Positions 1 to 11,334 of a stretch of 64,000 nucleotides of DNA are shown here, one piece after another. The notes beneath the pieces were generated by a model. That model did no database searches and had not been told where the DNA came from. It worked only from the letters and a program-made list of their open reading frames with translations. Within the stretch, counting starts at the first letter, position 1. Each line of letters begins with the position of its first letter. Made by a program: the position numbers and the translations under genes. Location of the stretch: assembly GCA_025769875.1 (NCBI GenBank), contig JAGFNK010000119.1:1-64000 (forward strand), given 5' to 3'. The DNA is from Russula earlei (lineage: Eukaryota > Basidiomycota > Agaricomycetes > Russulales > Russulaceae).

Positions 1-523
1 GTGTCTTGACACTCATGTGTTGCTTCAGACTTTCATCACTGGATTAGGTCTCATCTGATCTAATCTACTGACTGTCTAGATCATGGGGGGATGTTGAGAT
101 AAAGAGCAGCTGAAGCATTGACACATTGGCCCAAACTGTCTGGGCAGCCCACAGGCCCAGACCACATAAGCATTTCAGCTCAGTTGCTGCAATGCATACA
201 ATAGCAATTTGATAGTGCGATCTAAGACAATCAGTAGCTAGCACAAAGCAATCATGAAAACAGTTTGATAGTTGATACAGATAAAATAATTAGGAACACT
301 CTCAGATACTTAAGAACATCGTACATACAGTAGATACTTCAGTTTCGTCTCACAGAAACTGAAGTAAGTACTTACTATCTCACAATCTTATCAGTAGCTA
401 ATTATGTGTGTAGTAAAGTTTTATTAGGTAAATATGACACAATAGTTTCATCTCACAGAAACTGAATAAAGTTTTATTAGATCTATTACAATCTAATCTA
501 CCTTATCACTGCGCAATTCAACA
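1..523 (+). mobile_element. 3' end of a Ty1/copia-type LTR retrotransposon
   Basis: Positions 1-91 are the internal 3' end of a retroelement, ending in a polypurine tract (ggggga at about 86-91) directly before an LTR at 92-523. Roughly the last 55 bases before the LTR match, in reverse complement, the sequence next to the LTR at 61,200-61,636, so both copies belong to one family. The body of this copy lies outside the window to the left. It sits inside an antisense gag relic (524-1,400), so it is a nested insertion. The copia assignment rests on the TGTTGA/TCAACA ends and on the reverse-transcriptase remains in the right-hand copy. Confidence 0.8.
92..523 (+). repeat. LTR (left copy, CpG-depleted)
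   Basis: A 432-bp long terminal repeat with terminal inverted ends TGTTGA...TCAACA. It aligns end to end with the reverse complement of 61,200-61,636. It has only 4 CpG dinucleotides, while the right copy has 23, and most differences are CG to TG or CA. Inside are two copies of a short hairpin with arms cagtttc/gaaactg (about 340-365 and 446-467) and a palindromic aagtaagtacttactt-like block. It probably carries the promoter and polyadenylation signals of the element, but I cannot point to them. Confidence 0.85.
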
Positions 524-1400
524 TTCTCCTCCTTCTTTGGGGAGCAGCACTCACCCACCCAATGTCCCAACTTGCCACAGTTGTGGCACTTGCCCTTGCA
601 GTGCTGCTTCTTTGCACTGTTGGACCCATGGGCAGTGAGGGCTTCATCTGGCTGCTGGTCCTTCTTGCCTGAGCTGGACTCTGACTGGCTGTGCCTGCAG
701 CAGTTCTTAAGTCTGTCTGCCTCTTCACATATGTATATGATGAGGGTGTCCATTGACATGGAACTAGTGGTGTTAGATATGCAAGTGGACATCAGGAGTT
801 AGGACACAAAGCACACCAGGTCATCTGGGAGGCTCTGGGGGATTGTGCATTGATATTTGGTATCTGAGATGCTGATCCCTGATGTGTGCAGCTCCCCACA
901 CTTGTAGTGGAGGTCTTGTAAGAAAGTGCAGACATCTGCACCCTTGGTGCAGCAGCTCTCCAGGAACACTTGAAGCTGGTCACTTTGGGTGTACTTGCTC
1001 TTTATCTTAAATTCAAGGGCTACTTGCTTCCATCATACCTCAGCAGAGGCTGGGTCAGCCACATGTACTGCAATAGAGTTGGGAAGGCATTGACAGAGCA
1101 AGAATCGGGCAATGTGATTGCTCTAATCCCAGGTCTTCATGGCTAGGTCTTCATCTGCAGTGGGGCTCCAGGGGTTTGCCACAGTTAGATGCTTGCCAGT
1201 CCCATTGTAGAAACTCCAGTAGTGTGTGGCCTCCATGGCCTGTTTGAATCTCATGGTGAACATGGCCCAATTTGAGCCACTGATGTCTGATGTCAAGGTG
1301 AGGGATAACTGCTAGGGAATTGCTCAAGGGTCCCAGGCGCAGGTGGTTGTGCCATGGCAGGGGTGGATGAAGTTGATGCTGATGGTCCAAGGCCCATAAC
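524..1400 (-). pseudogene. copia Gag (UBN2-type) relic with CCHC zinc knuckle
   Basis: Read on the minus strand, this is a Gag polyprotein. The N-terminal side has the UBN2-like core with a NWAMFTMRFKQAME motif (about 1,280-1,240). Further on are CLPNSIAVHV and an SLPDDLVCFVS segment. A retroviral CCHC knuckle CHNCGKLGHWVGEC lies at about 590-550. It is broken in several places: a frameshift near 1,300 separates the proline-rich N-terminus from the core, an in-frame TAA lies at complement 799-801, and the 3' part is cut off by the LTR that ends at 523, so protease and pol are missing. It is very CpG-poor, like the adjoining LTR. Gag would have formed the capsid-like particle of the element. 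It is a different, older insertion than the LTR element next to it. Confidence 0.8.
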
Positions 1401-1444
1401 CTGTAGTTTTATTAAGGTCTATGGGATGAATAAATTGGTGTAAG

Positions 1445-1620
1445 TTGGTTCTGTGAGCGAATGTGCATGCAGTGGCCAGATGCACATGAGAATATGTCAC
1501 TAGATAAGATAACGCCTCAGTGATTGCTTACGTGCGCGAGTCACTGAGCCGTTATCTTATCTAGTGACATATTCGCACGCGCATCTGGCCGCTGCACACA
1601 CGTTCGCTCACAGAACCGAA
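1445..1620. repeat. Imperfect palindrome (79/80-bp arms, 17-bp spacer)
   Basis: The left arm is 1,445-1,523, the spacer 1,524-1,540 and the right arm 1,541-1,620. The arms match as inverted repeats over their full length with about ten differences. Most differences are CG in the right arm against TG or CA in the left arm. The structure could be a foldback/MITE-type element or the fused terminal repeats of a DNA transposon. No transposase is visible between or around the arms. Confidence 0.85.
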
Positions 1621-2619
1621 TACACCATGTACAATGAAGACGATGATACATTTGCAGGCAGTTATACAAGCTTTTAGGAGGTAAACAGGGATGTAAACAG
1701 GAGTCAGAGTTTAGGAGGGGAAAGGCTGGGAATTAAAATACTTGATACGTCCTGCATTGCGTTCACGTTGTCTGAGTAGTACATATGCCGTATCATTATC
1801 TCGTCACCACAAATGTTACTTCCGACCACCACGGCGGTGGGTGAGCAATTACCCACTGAACAATTGAGAAAAAAGACCGGCGATCGACCCGCCATCATAA
1901 GAGAATAGACCAAAGGGGGTTTTAATCTGCTCACTTAACCCCGCCGGGAACCTGTAATGAGAACAGCCATCAGCGTTTCTGGCGCGGGCACGAGGCCGCC
2001 CAAGGGGAAAGTCACTGGACCATTGATTGGGTTATGGGCGCTCGGGCGCCGAGCCGAGTAACGACGGTCTGCTTCCCTGTCCCTAGAAATGATGGGACTG
2101 CATATCACATACGTATGGTTCCGTGGAGAAATCCCATGCTGCATACTCCAATGGCGACTGTGTGAGCCATAAGAGACCGAATCGGTATAGCCAACGCTAG
2201 AGTGACAGCAGTGCCCTCCACCTTGCGCTGCCTCTCGATACCTACGTGTTGATGGTATCTGAGAGCGCATGTCAGAGGACACGTCTTTTCCTCCCTCTCG
2301 AGTCGAGCCATCACCACGCAACGAGATACAACGATTGCTGGAAGAAGCACCGAGCTGATCAGAATGATGTACCAATTGTCAACTTGTCAATAACAAGACC
2401 TGCTGCGAATGGTACGGAGGTTCGAATGTCGGAGACCAGGCTCGACAGACACCGCAGGAAATCTACAACATTACGGGACAACAGTGCGTGGCGAGGCGTC
2501 CAGAAAATAATGCTAGATAATAGATACAATTGAGTCCTACAGCCTCCAAGATTGGGGCACCAGCAGTCAGCCTCGGGCACAGACAGGACGAGATCATCGG
2601 TGGGCAGCGCACCTCTTTT
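1621..2619. other. Degraded or unassigned sequence
   Basis: About 1 kb with only short reading frames. The minus strand at about 2,580-2,105 gives hydrophobic stretches (73- and 81-residue frames) that look like parts of a multi-pass membrane protein, but I could not match them to the neighbouring paralogue or to any family. It may be a decayed gene remnant or the 3' flank of the gene starting at 2,620. Confidence 0.4.
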
Positions 2620-4400
2620 TCATATCTCCAAATCCTGTCTCATCTGAAGTTCTAGTGTCCGAATCTGCTGTTCCTCTTTCGTGAGTTCAGGCGAATAAGA
2701 ACCGCTCTCTTCGTCCTCCGACCGCGGTAACGCCGGGGCGTCATCGCCAAGTCGGAGTTCCACATCAAACTCGATCGTTTTCGTTACAGTAACCTGCATG
2801 TCTTGACAACATCGTGGTGTGTTCTGCATCCCCTGAGGCTTACGCCCACGGCGTGCAGTATACGAATCTTGGTCGCTAACACCGACATAAATGACATGGT
2901 CGGTTGATAAGCGTGGTAACGTTGCGCCGTACCTCGTGATATATTGAAAGAGATCCCGATATGCCCGTGATGACGCGATCACCCTTGACATACTTGAGTG
3001 AAACTGCTCTAGAAGTCATGTGGCAGACGTACATGAAGGTGACTGTTTGCGAGCAGCCAGTGTTAATGTTAGTCGAGTTTACGGGAGAGTGACTTTGACA
3101 TACGATGTGGATATTGGAACATCTGAGTGAACGCCCTCAGCAGACTAGAATCCAGAGACCTTCGAATGACACATACCATATTCCAACCATCTATGGATGA
3201 AGCGTAATTAATGAGCTTCCGATTCGTTCGGGATAGACTCACCGTTGATGTTCTTGAAACCTAATGCCTGCATGACGAAGCACGAGTCAGTCGAGGCGGG
3301 CCCCGTTTCACACGATCGTGGGCAAGAAAAAGAATCACACCACTGATGGCAACTCTGTCATGGTGGCCGCGAGAATCCAGAGCAAGCCTTGGAAATACAA
3401 CATGTTCCAAAGGTGTGTCGCATTCCGCTTGTGAAGCACGCCAAAGATCATGATCGACAGCAAAACGGTATCTTGAACGAAGTTAATCATAATGCTCCAT
3501 CTATATTGGTCTGTGTGGCTGATGAGACACAGGTGTAGAACTGGAGACCATACGACTTGACCCTGAGAAAACAAAAATGACATTAGCGCCGCAGAGGAAT
3601 ATGGTGGGAAAGGGGAATTTGAACCCTTGTAGTAGCTACGGATGACGGGAGAATCAGAGCCTCAGTCGCCAAACAAAGCGGGGTAGTGAGCCATACCGTA
3701 GAAGGACCCCGCGATATTGGCCAGCCAGAACGCCATACAGATCGCCACGATCCTCGAGTCCCGTCCCCATATCGCAACTCTGATCAGTGAGGATTGTTAT
3801 CGTTAGTGTGGTAGAGGCAGCGGCGGCACCCTCACCCTCGCAGTACAAGAAGGAGTGATGCACACGCCGCCGCTAACCACGCTGTGACCTGAGAAGTGAA
3901 AGGGTTCGAGTCACGATGAGTTTCTTGGTAGTTGGGGTAAAGCAGTCGTACAAGAAGCGAGCGGAGCCATGCCTGTGAGGGACGACGGGTAAGTGTGCGC
4001 CGATGCCACGGCAGACAACGGGCAAACGCACCTCACAATTGAATTCCCGCGTGAGATTGAATCCCACCAAAGTAAGAATGAAGCAGGCGAGGGCCAGCAC
4101 CCTTGCGGCGACATAGACGAGGAACGACCATCGCCACGGCCGTCTTCCCGTGTAGACCTCCCATTCGAAGTCAAGCGTGGTAATGAATTCCCACCTGCCC
4201 CAAGGGAGTGATGATCTCGATTAGCGGCGGGGACATCCTCGAACGCAGAAACGACATACATGTAAATCCCAGCACAGGTGTGTATAACGTTTGACACATG
4301 GACTGGTGCGAGGTTGGCTCAGCCCACGCCGGGGGAGAAGAAGGCTAATAAACGGGGACGAACCGAGTGTCTTCAGCGCACTTGCTAAGGACGATGGCAT
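2620..4400 (-). CDS. Basidiomycete multi-pass membrane protein, paralogue A
   Basis: Multi-exon minus-strand gene of unknown function. A likely start codon is complement 4,398-4,400, giving a short first exon (MPSSLASALKTL) spliced in phase to an exon beginning at about 4,310 with VHVSNVIHTCAGIYM. The next exon (about 4,195-4,040) has the family signature WEFITTLDFEWEV-YTGRRPWRWSF followed by a membrane helix ending VGFNLTREFNC. Later exons carry VAIWGRDSRIVAI and another helix (about 3,760-3,690), a paired-helix segment FVQDTVLLSIMIFGVLHKRN (about 3,490-3,420), and a charged cytoplasmic tail starting SRAYRDLFQYITRY and ending at the stop at 2,620. I predict six or seven helices. The same order of motifs occurs in paralogues B and C. 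Not every exon border was resolved. No enzymatic motif is visible; a receptor or transporter role is only a guess. Confidence 0.65.
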
Positions 4401-5641
4401 GACGGGACACGACGGGACGCCACAGCGAAGGGGAGATGAGGAGCGACGACTTGGGGTGGGGGGTTTATGAAAGAACCAGTCGGGGGTCTACGGAAGGTCC
4501 TTTGATGGACTAGATTGAGAAGGTATCGGTGGGTAGCCGGGAAGCCATCCGTTGAAGGCCAGGACCTGGCGCTTGGCAGTACACGCGGAGGGCCCGCGCT
4601 AGATCTCGTAAATGGTGTCTGGTGTCAGATTCCGGAGGAAGTTCATGGTGGAACCGCTTGTGAAAAATACGTGTTCCGTTCCGGGGCGACCCCAAACGCG
4701 ATCTGTCATAACGTAGCATGATAGCATTGTATTGGCAACCTTGTGGAGGACGGAGCGGAGAGGCAATATGCACAAAAATCGAGAACAGGTTCGCACGCTG
4801 GTGAGTTCGCTTCCCCTCCTCTCATCTCGACACATGAAACTTGGTCACCGTATCCCCAATGGCAAGCTCGGTAGCACTAGTCGCTAACTGAGCTTAAAAT
4901 TTAATTGATTTGGGATTTTATGCGATCGATGTGGACTCAACTTAGAAAGCATCCCGCCGGCTTGCGCCGCCGCACGGGAGCCTAATAAGCATAGCATAGG
5001 CAATGGAGCATTCAACAGGCAGTCACAGGTCGCGATCATAATCGTCACTGCCGGTCGGGCCAGAGATTCCGACCTTCACCGGTTGGTTGACCGAAGGGCG
5101 AGTATGTACCTGGGCGTTGAATTGTGACCTGTCCTTCAGCTGGCGAACGCGAGGAAGGGATGCCACTGAGAGCGTCGCTGAAGTGTCAAGTCAAGCCGCA
5201 TTGGTCCCTCCGCCATATAGTGCAACATGCCGCATGCCTCGGCTTGGGTCACTCGATTAAAGTCCACGAGTTAAGAGAGTGCAGGCTGGGTACATCCCAC
5301 TATGACACTCCAATGTCAAGTTCGATGCCTTGAGAGCAAGTGATCCCTTTGACTCGACTCGGACCACTGAGAACCCATCCGACGTACACCTCCGTTCGAG
5401 TATCCGGGGGTGCGTACAAGTAGGGCATGTTTGGAACCTGCCGCGGCTACGTCCCAACATCCATGATTACACGGAACGTGACTCAGAATCGAGTTCAACT
5501 CGAAAGCCTTCGATGTGAGAGAAGTATTACTATATACCGTCCTTCCAGGGCGCACTGTACATCTAGACTGTATAGCAACCTCCACTTCCCTATCAGGCCG
5601 GCCAAGTTTTCACATTACGGCTGTTCATGACTCACCTCACC
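4401..5641. other. Intergenic, nothing recognised
   Basis: About 1.2 kb between two tandem minus-strand paralogues. It should hold the promoter of copy A's upstream region and the terminator of copy B. Only short frames are seen, none with a recognisable motif. Confidence 0.5.
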
Positions 5642-7296
5642 TCAAATCTGTAGATCCTTCTTCATCTGCTCTTCCGCGGTTTGAAGCTCCAACTCTGCTT
5701 TTGATCGCACAGTGAGGGTCTGCTTGTATCCAGGCTGTTCTTCATCGATACGACAAAGGTCGACGTCAACCTCCACCGTCTTGTGCACGGCAACCTGTAC
5801 GTTCTGAGCGGGCCAGACATTGGGGCGACGGCGGCCAAATGCGTCGTGGTCACTTCAAAGGACAGTTGAGAGAAAATATCCCAAGTAGTCGGGTCAGGCG
5901 GCGTACTTTGTAATGTACTGGAATAGGTCACGGTAAAGTCGAGTTGACATAATGACCCTGACAAGACCATATCAGCGAACGACCTGCCAAGAACAGACGG
6001 GGGGAACGAACATTAGAACCACTGTAATTGAAGACAAGCCACGCGGTCAAGTAAAGGTGAAACAAGCACGGAAGATGTACGAACTGTGAGGTACTTGAAA
6101 CATCTGCGCAAGAAAGTTCGTCACCTATGTTACGAAACAATTAGGTCTACGCACCAAATTCCATGCATCTAGGATGACAGACGAAACTAAGCAAGAGTGA
6201 TCAAGGCCAGTCGTTGAAGATCACACACCACTCAGGTTCATGAAAGGGAGTACCTTGGAAGAATCAGATAAGGCATAGGGACGCAAAAATATCGAGGTGA
6301 CTACAATACAACTCACCACAGAAGGCACCTCTGTAGAGATAGCCGTCAGAATCCAGAAGATACCTTGAAGATAGAGCATCCGCCAAAGAAACGTCGCATT
6401 CTTCTTATGCAACACTCCAACGAACATTATGCAGAGGAGGGACAAGTCCACAATGAGGTTGACGAGTATACTCCAGCGGAAAACACCCGTCCCAGTGACG
6501 GCACAAGTGTTGACCTCGGGAACCCATACTGCACGAGCCTGGATTGAACCTCGGTTCAACACTTTTCCACTGATGCGAGCCGCACGGTGCGTTTACCTTT
6601 GTGGAACCTTGGTGAATGTATCTCTGAGCACCAAGTAAAACGATAAACATGAAACGCACTCCAGACGGCCGCAATAACATTCGCGGACCAAATCGATACA
6701 GCCACCAACATGAGGATCCTTTGTCGTCCCCAAATGGCGATTCTAGAGATTAATCGGTGCTATCAGCCGATAAATTCGGGGACGGTGTGATCATGGATCA
6801 CATACCCACGAAGCACAAGAAGGAACGAGGCAATAGCGACAGAGAACCACGCTGAAACGAGGGTGGATCGGAGCCAAGCCTGGACAAGATTAGCCTCGCA
6901 AGCACCAAACGAGGAAGCTCGAATGGCCACCGACATTGCAGTTGAATTCAGAAGTGAGGTTAAATCCTACGAAGTTGAGGATAATTGACATCAAGGCCAA
7001 TAGCCGTGCCAGGAAATACACGGCGAATGACCACTTCCAAGGCCGTCTGCCAGTGAACACCTCCAGCTCGAAATCGAGGGTGGTAAGAAACTCCCATCTA
7101 TGGTGAGCGGCCGTTAACATCGCATGGTGCACACAACGTCGCAAGATCGAAGCGCACAGGTAAATGCCGCTGAAAACATGAACGACTTTGACAAAATGGA
7201 CTGGAGGAGAAATGGTGCATCGTAAGCGAGATCAAGGGGACTGACATCGGACTCCAACCCACTGTAAACCTCGATGTCGGACATGGGGGAGGACAC
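5642..7296 (-). CDS. Basidiomycete multi-pass membrane protein, paralogue B
   Basis: Tandem neighbour of copy A in the same orientation. The start is complement 7,296 or 7,284 (MSDIEVY follows). A donor gtgggt after the VY codons splices in phase to HFVKVVHVFSGIYL at about 7,210. The signature WEFLTTLDFELEV-FTGRRPWKWSF lies at about 7,100-7,040, followed by a helix to VGFNLTSEFNC. A later exon has LIVDLSLLCIMFVGVLHKKN (about 6,460-6,400) and FWILTAISTEVPSVV. The tail begins YRDLFQYITKY, contains VAVHKTVEVDVDL and ends at the stop at 5,642. Identity with copy A is high enough to read by eye across all helices and the tail, so this is a tandem duplication. Function is unknown. Some exon borders remain approximate. 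Confidence 0.65.
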
Positions 7297-8658
7297 GGCG
7301 AGTCAATGGCAGGGGCAAAAAGAAAGAAAAGGATCTCGCGGAAGTTCGAGACTAAGAGGAAAGATGGTTGCTCGGTTCTGGTTGCCTTTCACGCGACCCG
7401 TCATGTATCCGTCCCCGGCCACACAATCCACGAGCCAAGGAACGACGGCGCTCCGTAAAAGTTTACGATGTGAAGGTTGGGTTAGCCTGGTTGTGTCTAT
7501 TTGAGATAAGATTGGGGGTCGGTGATTGGTTGGCATTGGATCCCGTTTCCCCTTGCCGCCGTTCTCGCGCCCGATGATGCGCCGTAAAGGGTGTGACAGA
7601 TATTAGATGTGGAGCGGCAAAGTGCCTTCTTCTCACGGGCATTCAACAACCGGTCATTGGAACATTCTCTGCAGGCAGTTCGCTATTGGATTTAACGTGA
7701 AGAAAGATCTGGGGTTCAAGGGACGAACTCAATTAGAAATGGCGGAGCACTGGAAAGGACGAGATGAGATGTCGCCTCTCACAACGCGCGGTATGATGAG
7801 TATTGCCAACGGAGAGCAGACGGCGACATGTTATCGAGCTCGGTCTGAAATTGCGAAGCGTTTCGAGGCTAGGATATAAACTTGGGATCGACCCAGATGC
7901 CGCGCTCATCACTTACCCCAGTTTTCATTTCATGGCCAGTTGATCCCCGCCAAGGGTCGGCCGACTACAATTTTCTTTACAGAAAAAATTACACTGCCAC
8001 GCCACGAGACCCTAGGCGGTTGAGTTGGCAACTGGACCAGAACCTCCTTCAATAACGGTATCATTTCCCCTGGTATATATGATTGTATGAGCACTCGCTG
8101 CAGAGAAGATATTGTGTTGGAGAAATCCTTCAGCCTTCCTTTGAAACACTTTCATGATCTGGGCCTACGATATCCAAGACGCCGCAGGCTCGTGAACCTT
8201 GACCAGCCTGGGTTATGAAGGCCGAGTGCTGAGGGATGAACATTTATGCAAATGGGCTAGGCATCGTGCATAGCGGCGAGGCCAGCCAATCCTCAGCTCA
8301 ATTGCCAGCCATAATTACGGTGCAAACCATGGCCAGTTGGGTAAGTTGGATGCGGCCGATGGAGCAACGAAAACGGCTTATCTCCCAATCGTGAGGCTTG
8401 AGAACGTTCATTGACATTGGGTGGAATGCACATTCTGAGCCAGAACACCGCTAGCCAACTTCTTTGCCCAAGAGACGATGACGTTGGCGGTGCCCCAAAA
8501 GTGCAGTAACACCGCCCCGTGGTACAATTCGTGCTTTCTTCCCACCACGGCTCCCCTTACACCCTCGAACCGCCGTGAAATCGACACGTCACACGGAGGA
8601 CAGTTACCAATTCCTTCCCTGGCCCTTCTTTTCCCGGGAACCTGTGTGGGCACTCTCC
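7297..8658. other. Intergenic, nothing recognised
   Basis: About 1.36 kb between the start of paralogue B (minus) and the start of the GT61 gene (plus), so it holds two divergent promoters. An open frame at 7,607-7,879 (90 codons) shows no motif. No RNA gene is seen. Confidence 0.5.
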
Positions 8659-10596
8659 ATGAGCGATTGGATCCCCCCCCCCACGAGGCGCGAGCTTACC
8701 CTCCTTCTCTTTTGCGTGGCCGTCTTCATCGTCGCGTTCAACGCCAGCGCATCCCTCCGTCTCATCGGCCTCAATTCTTATTCCCTCATCCCCTTCTCTT
8801 CACACTCCGCGCCGCTAGGCTCGGATGGCCGTAGACTGGAGGGCTACCGCGATCACTTGGAAAATGAAATATTTGGCGAGTGGGGATGGGAGCCTGGCCG
8901 CATCGCAGGCGTTAAGGAGGCCGAGTCGAGCCGCCTGTTGCACGGAAAGACACACGACCATCCGAATGCGTATATACATGGCGAGGGACTGACTGGCGAA
9001 CGCGCGATGTGGCTAGTGGGCGTTGGAGAGGGTCGATATGGAAATGAAGAGGGCTTAGGATCGACGAGTGTGAACGATGGGTTCGTGCGCTGGGGCGAAG
9101 ACGTGCCACGCACCGAGCTCAGACAACACATCCCTGGTAGGTTCATTGTTTTTGCATGACGCTCACGCTTGGGTGAACGCTGCGGGCTGCTCACAGGTTT
9201 CACAATTCTCGATAATGTCACAATGCTGTCTGGCACATTTTACATCGTTGTCGATGACCCGAGGTCTATGCCCCCTATCCAAAGCATCGCGTCGTCGAGA
9301 GCGAATCCCAACCACCCGCCACGGGATATCGATTGGCAGATCCTCCCTGTCTCAAGCGCACCCGGCAAGTTTGGTTCATTCGGGGGACGGTGCGCATTTC
9401 AACGTTCCCGTCGACATGAATTTTGTTTTTTTGACATTCCACATCATGGTAGGATACACGGAGTCACCTTTATATCATACGACGGCCCTTCCATGACAGA
9501 TGTACACACGTTCCCCTCTCTCGTGCGCCTCTACAGCACACTCAACGTGTCTTCGCCCCAATCGCTCTCCCCACCGAACCGTATCTTCTTTCCCGGTATC
9601 TTCACCTTCACGGACCCGCGTCCAGACCCGGACCCGGACGGCGACAGTCTCCGGCGACAGCGGGCCAGTATCGGCGTAGCCCCGCAGACTCTCAAGGCGG
9701 CCTACCCGAGTCTCGCCACCGCGCAGTTCGCGGAGGACTTTGGCGACTTTGCCAGCATCGGCGTACCAGTCTTGCTTGACCGCGTCGTGCTTGCCGACCG
9801 TGGTGCCGCACGGCGCGATGGGCTCCCACGCGGTATGTCCGCTTGGATGAGACCGTTCGCTTCGCTCCGTGTGTCGAAGGACTGGTTCGAGCCCGTGCGA
9901 CGGACATTGGCGGAGTACTTTCTCTGCGCCGAGGATGAGAGCCCCGCCATGCCCGATGCGGGGACCCACACAGTCACATATCTGTCCAGGCAGGATGGGG
10001 TCGAGGGTGAGCGGCTGCGCGCCGCGGACCATGCGGCCCTGGTGGAGGCATTGCAGAATCTGGCTAGGACGGGTGTGCATGTGCACGTCCTGGATGAGAA
10101 CGTGAGCTGGGAGGTGCGCATGCGGGCGATCGTTCAGTCAACGGCGAGTCCTCATTTCTGTGGATCTTTCAACACAGCCAAGCTGAATTTTATTTTGTTT
10201 CATTTTCTTTGATAGATTGTTTTGAGCGTGTTTGGTGATCACCTTGCGGACGCGATGTTCATGAAGCGCACACCTCGGAGCACCGTCATGGAGTTTTTCC
10301 CGCCCAGTGAATTCAACCGGGAGTGGGAGGTTGTCATGCGTTCAATGGGTATACGCTACGTCGCCTGGCAGGGCAACCGGTACGTTGATACCCTTTTTTT
10401 CTCCGCTCCTCTTTCCTTGACTTCTCCCGACGATGACATTGTGCTGATCGTGTCTGACGATTTGCCCCGTAGGAAATACACGATCGAGAATCTACCAATG
10501 TTCTCGCAGTCATCGTCGCACGAAGACTTTGCGTTGGATTCTCACGCTGTTGTGCGCACCATCACGGACACGCTCAATGAGGTGGCAGCCCATTGA
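8659..10596 (+). CDS. Glycosyltransferase family 61 (DUF563) protein
   Basis: Type II membrane protein. A short cytosolic N-terminus is followed by a helix (LTLLLFCVAVFIVAFNAS, residues ~13-30), which fits a Golgi glycosyltransferase. Exons: 8,659-9,136, 9,197-9,389, 9,453-10,143, 10,216-10,379 and 10,473-10,596; phases agree and the sum is whole codons. The C-terminal half shows the GT61 pattern: IVLSVFGDHLADAMFM, then RSTVMEFFPPSEF and GIRYVAWQGNR. The family includes plant xylosyl/arabinosyl transferases, animal EOGT and many fungal proteins; the sugar and acceptor are not predictable here. Intron 3 uses a GC donor (gcgagt at 10,144). An upstream in-frame ATG at 8,575 would add 28 residues before the membrane helix; I prefer 8,659 because the helix is then close to the N-terminus. 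Confidence 0.78.
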
Positions 10597-11334
10597 CGTT
10601 CTTCTATACCGCTCGGTATGTTTTACGTTTTCGATCCATCATTAGCGCTAGACTTCACTTGTCATGGGCGGCGGGCCATACGCTCGCACTTGACAGCTAC
10701 GGCGACCTACCGCCTTTGTCAAAGTTATTTCTTTGTATGACGAAGAGTAGATTCACGACGTTGCATGATGTACATGCTGTATTGCTATCACAACTTATCA
10801 GACGCATTCTATTGCGGACATTAACAGGCAATTGTTCTACCACGTCTCGATCTGCGGACATAAAATCGGACACTTGGTTTACAGAAGTGAGATTCCACGT
10901 CGTGCGCCGTCACAGGTCCGTTAATATTGGCCGAAGAACCTCTCACTCGCCACCTCTCCTCCATTCGTTGCACTTTTCACTCTCCTCCCGCTGCTGGAAG
11001 ACGACTGGTTCATTTTTATTTTCTTTTGACCTGTTTGTGCGTGTGTGCGTGCGTGATTGAGTTGCGCGCCAGGTGGCGTCGCCACACGCGGAGCGTCGAC
11101 ACTGACACTAAATGGAATAACTCCCATCACTCTCAACACGACGTTTTTTATGACCGAGTGTCCGGGGATCGCAGCCGGGCATTTGGAAGGGGGTTGCGCT
11201 TTGACGCCCGGATAGGGAGGGTCGGTTAAGAGATTGCATCGGACGGCGACGAGTGGGCGAGGGAAGAGAGGGAAAAAGTGAACGGGTGGAAGGGAGCAGA
11301 TCGCGGTAGAGAATTTCCGCGTGCGCGTAGCGTC
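10597..11334. other. Convergent 3' intergenic region
   Basis: 740 bp between two converging genes (GT61 and LSM8). It should contain both 3' UTRs. Nothing else is recognised. Confidence 0.5.
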
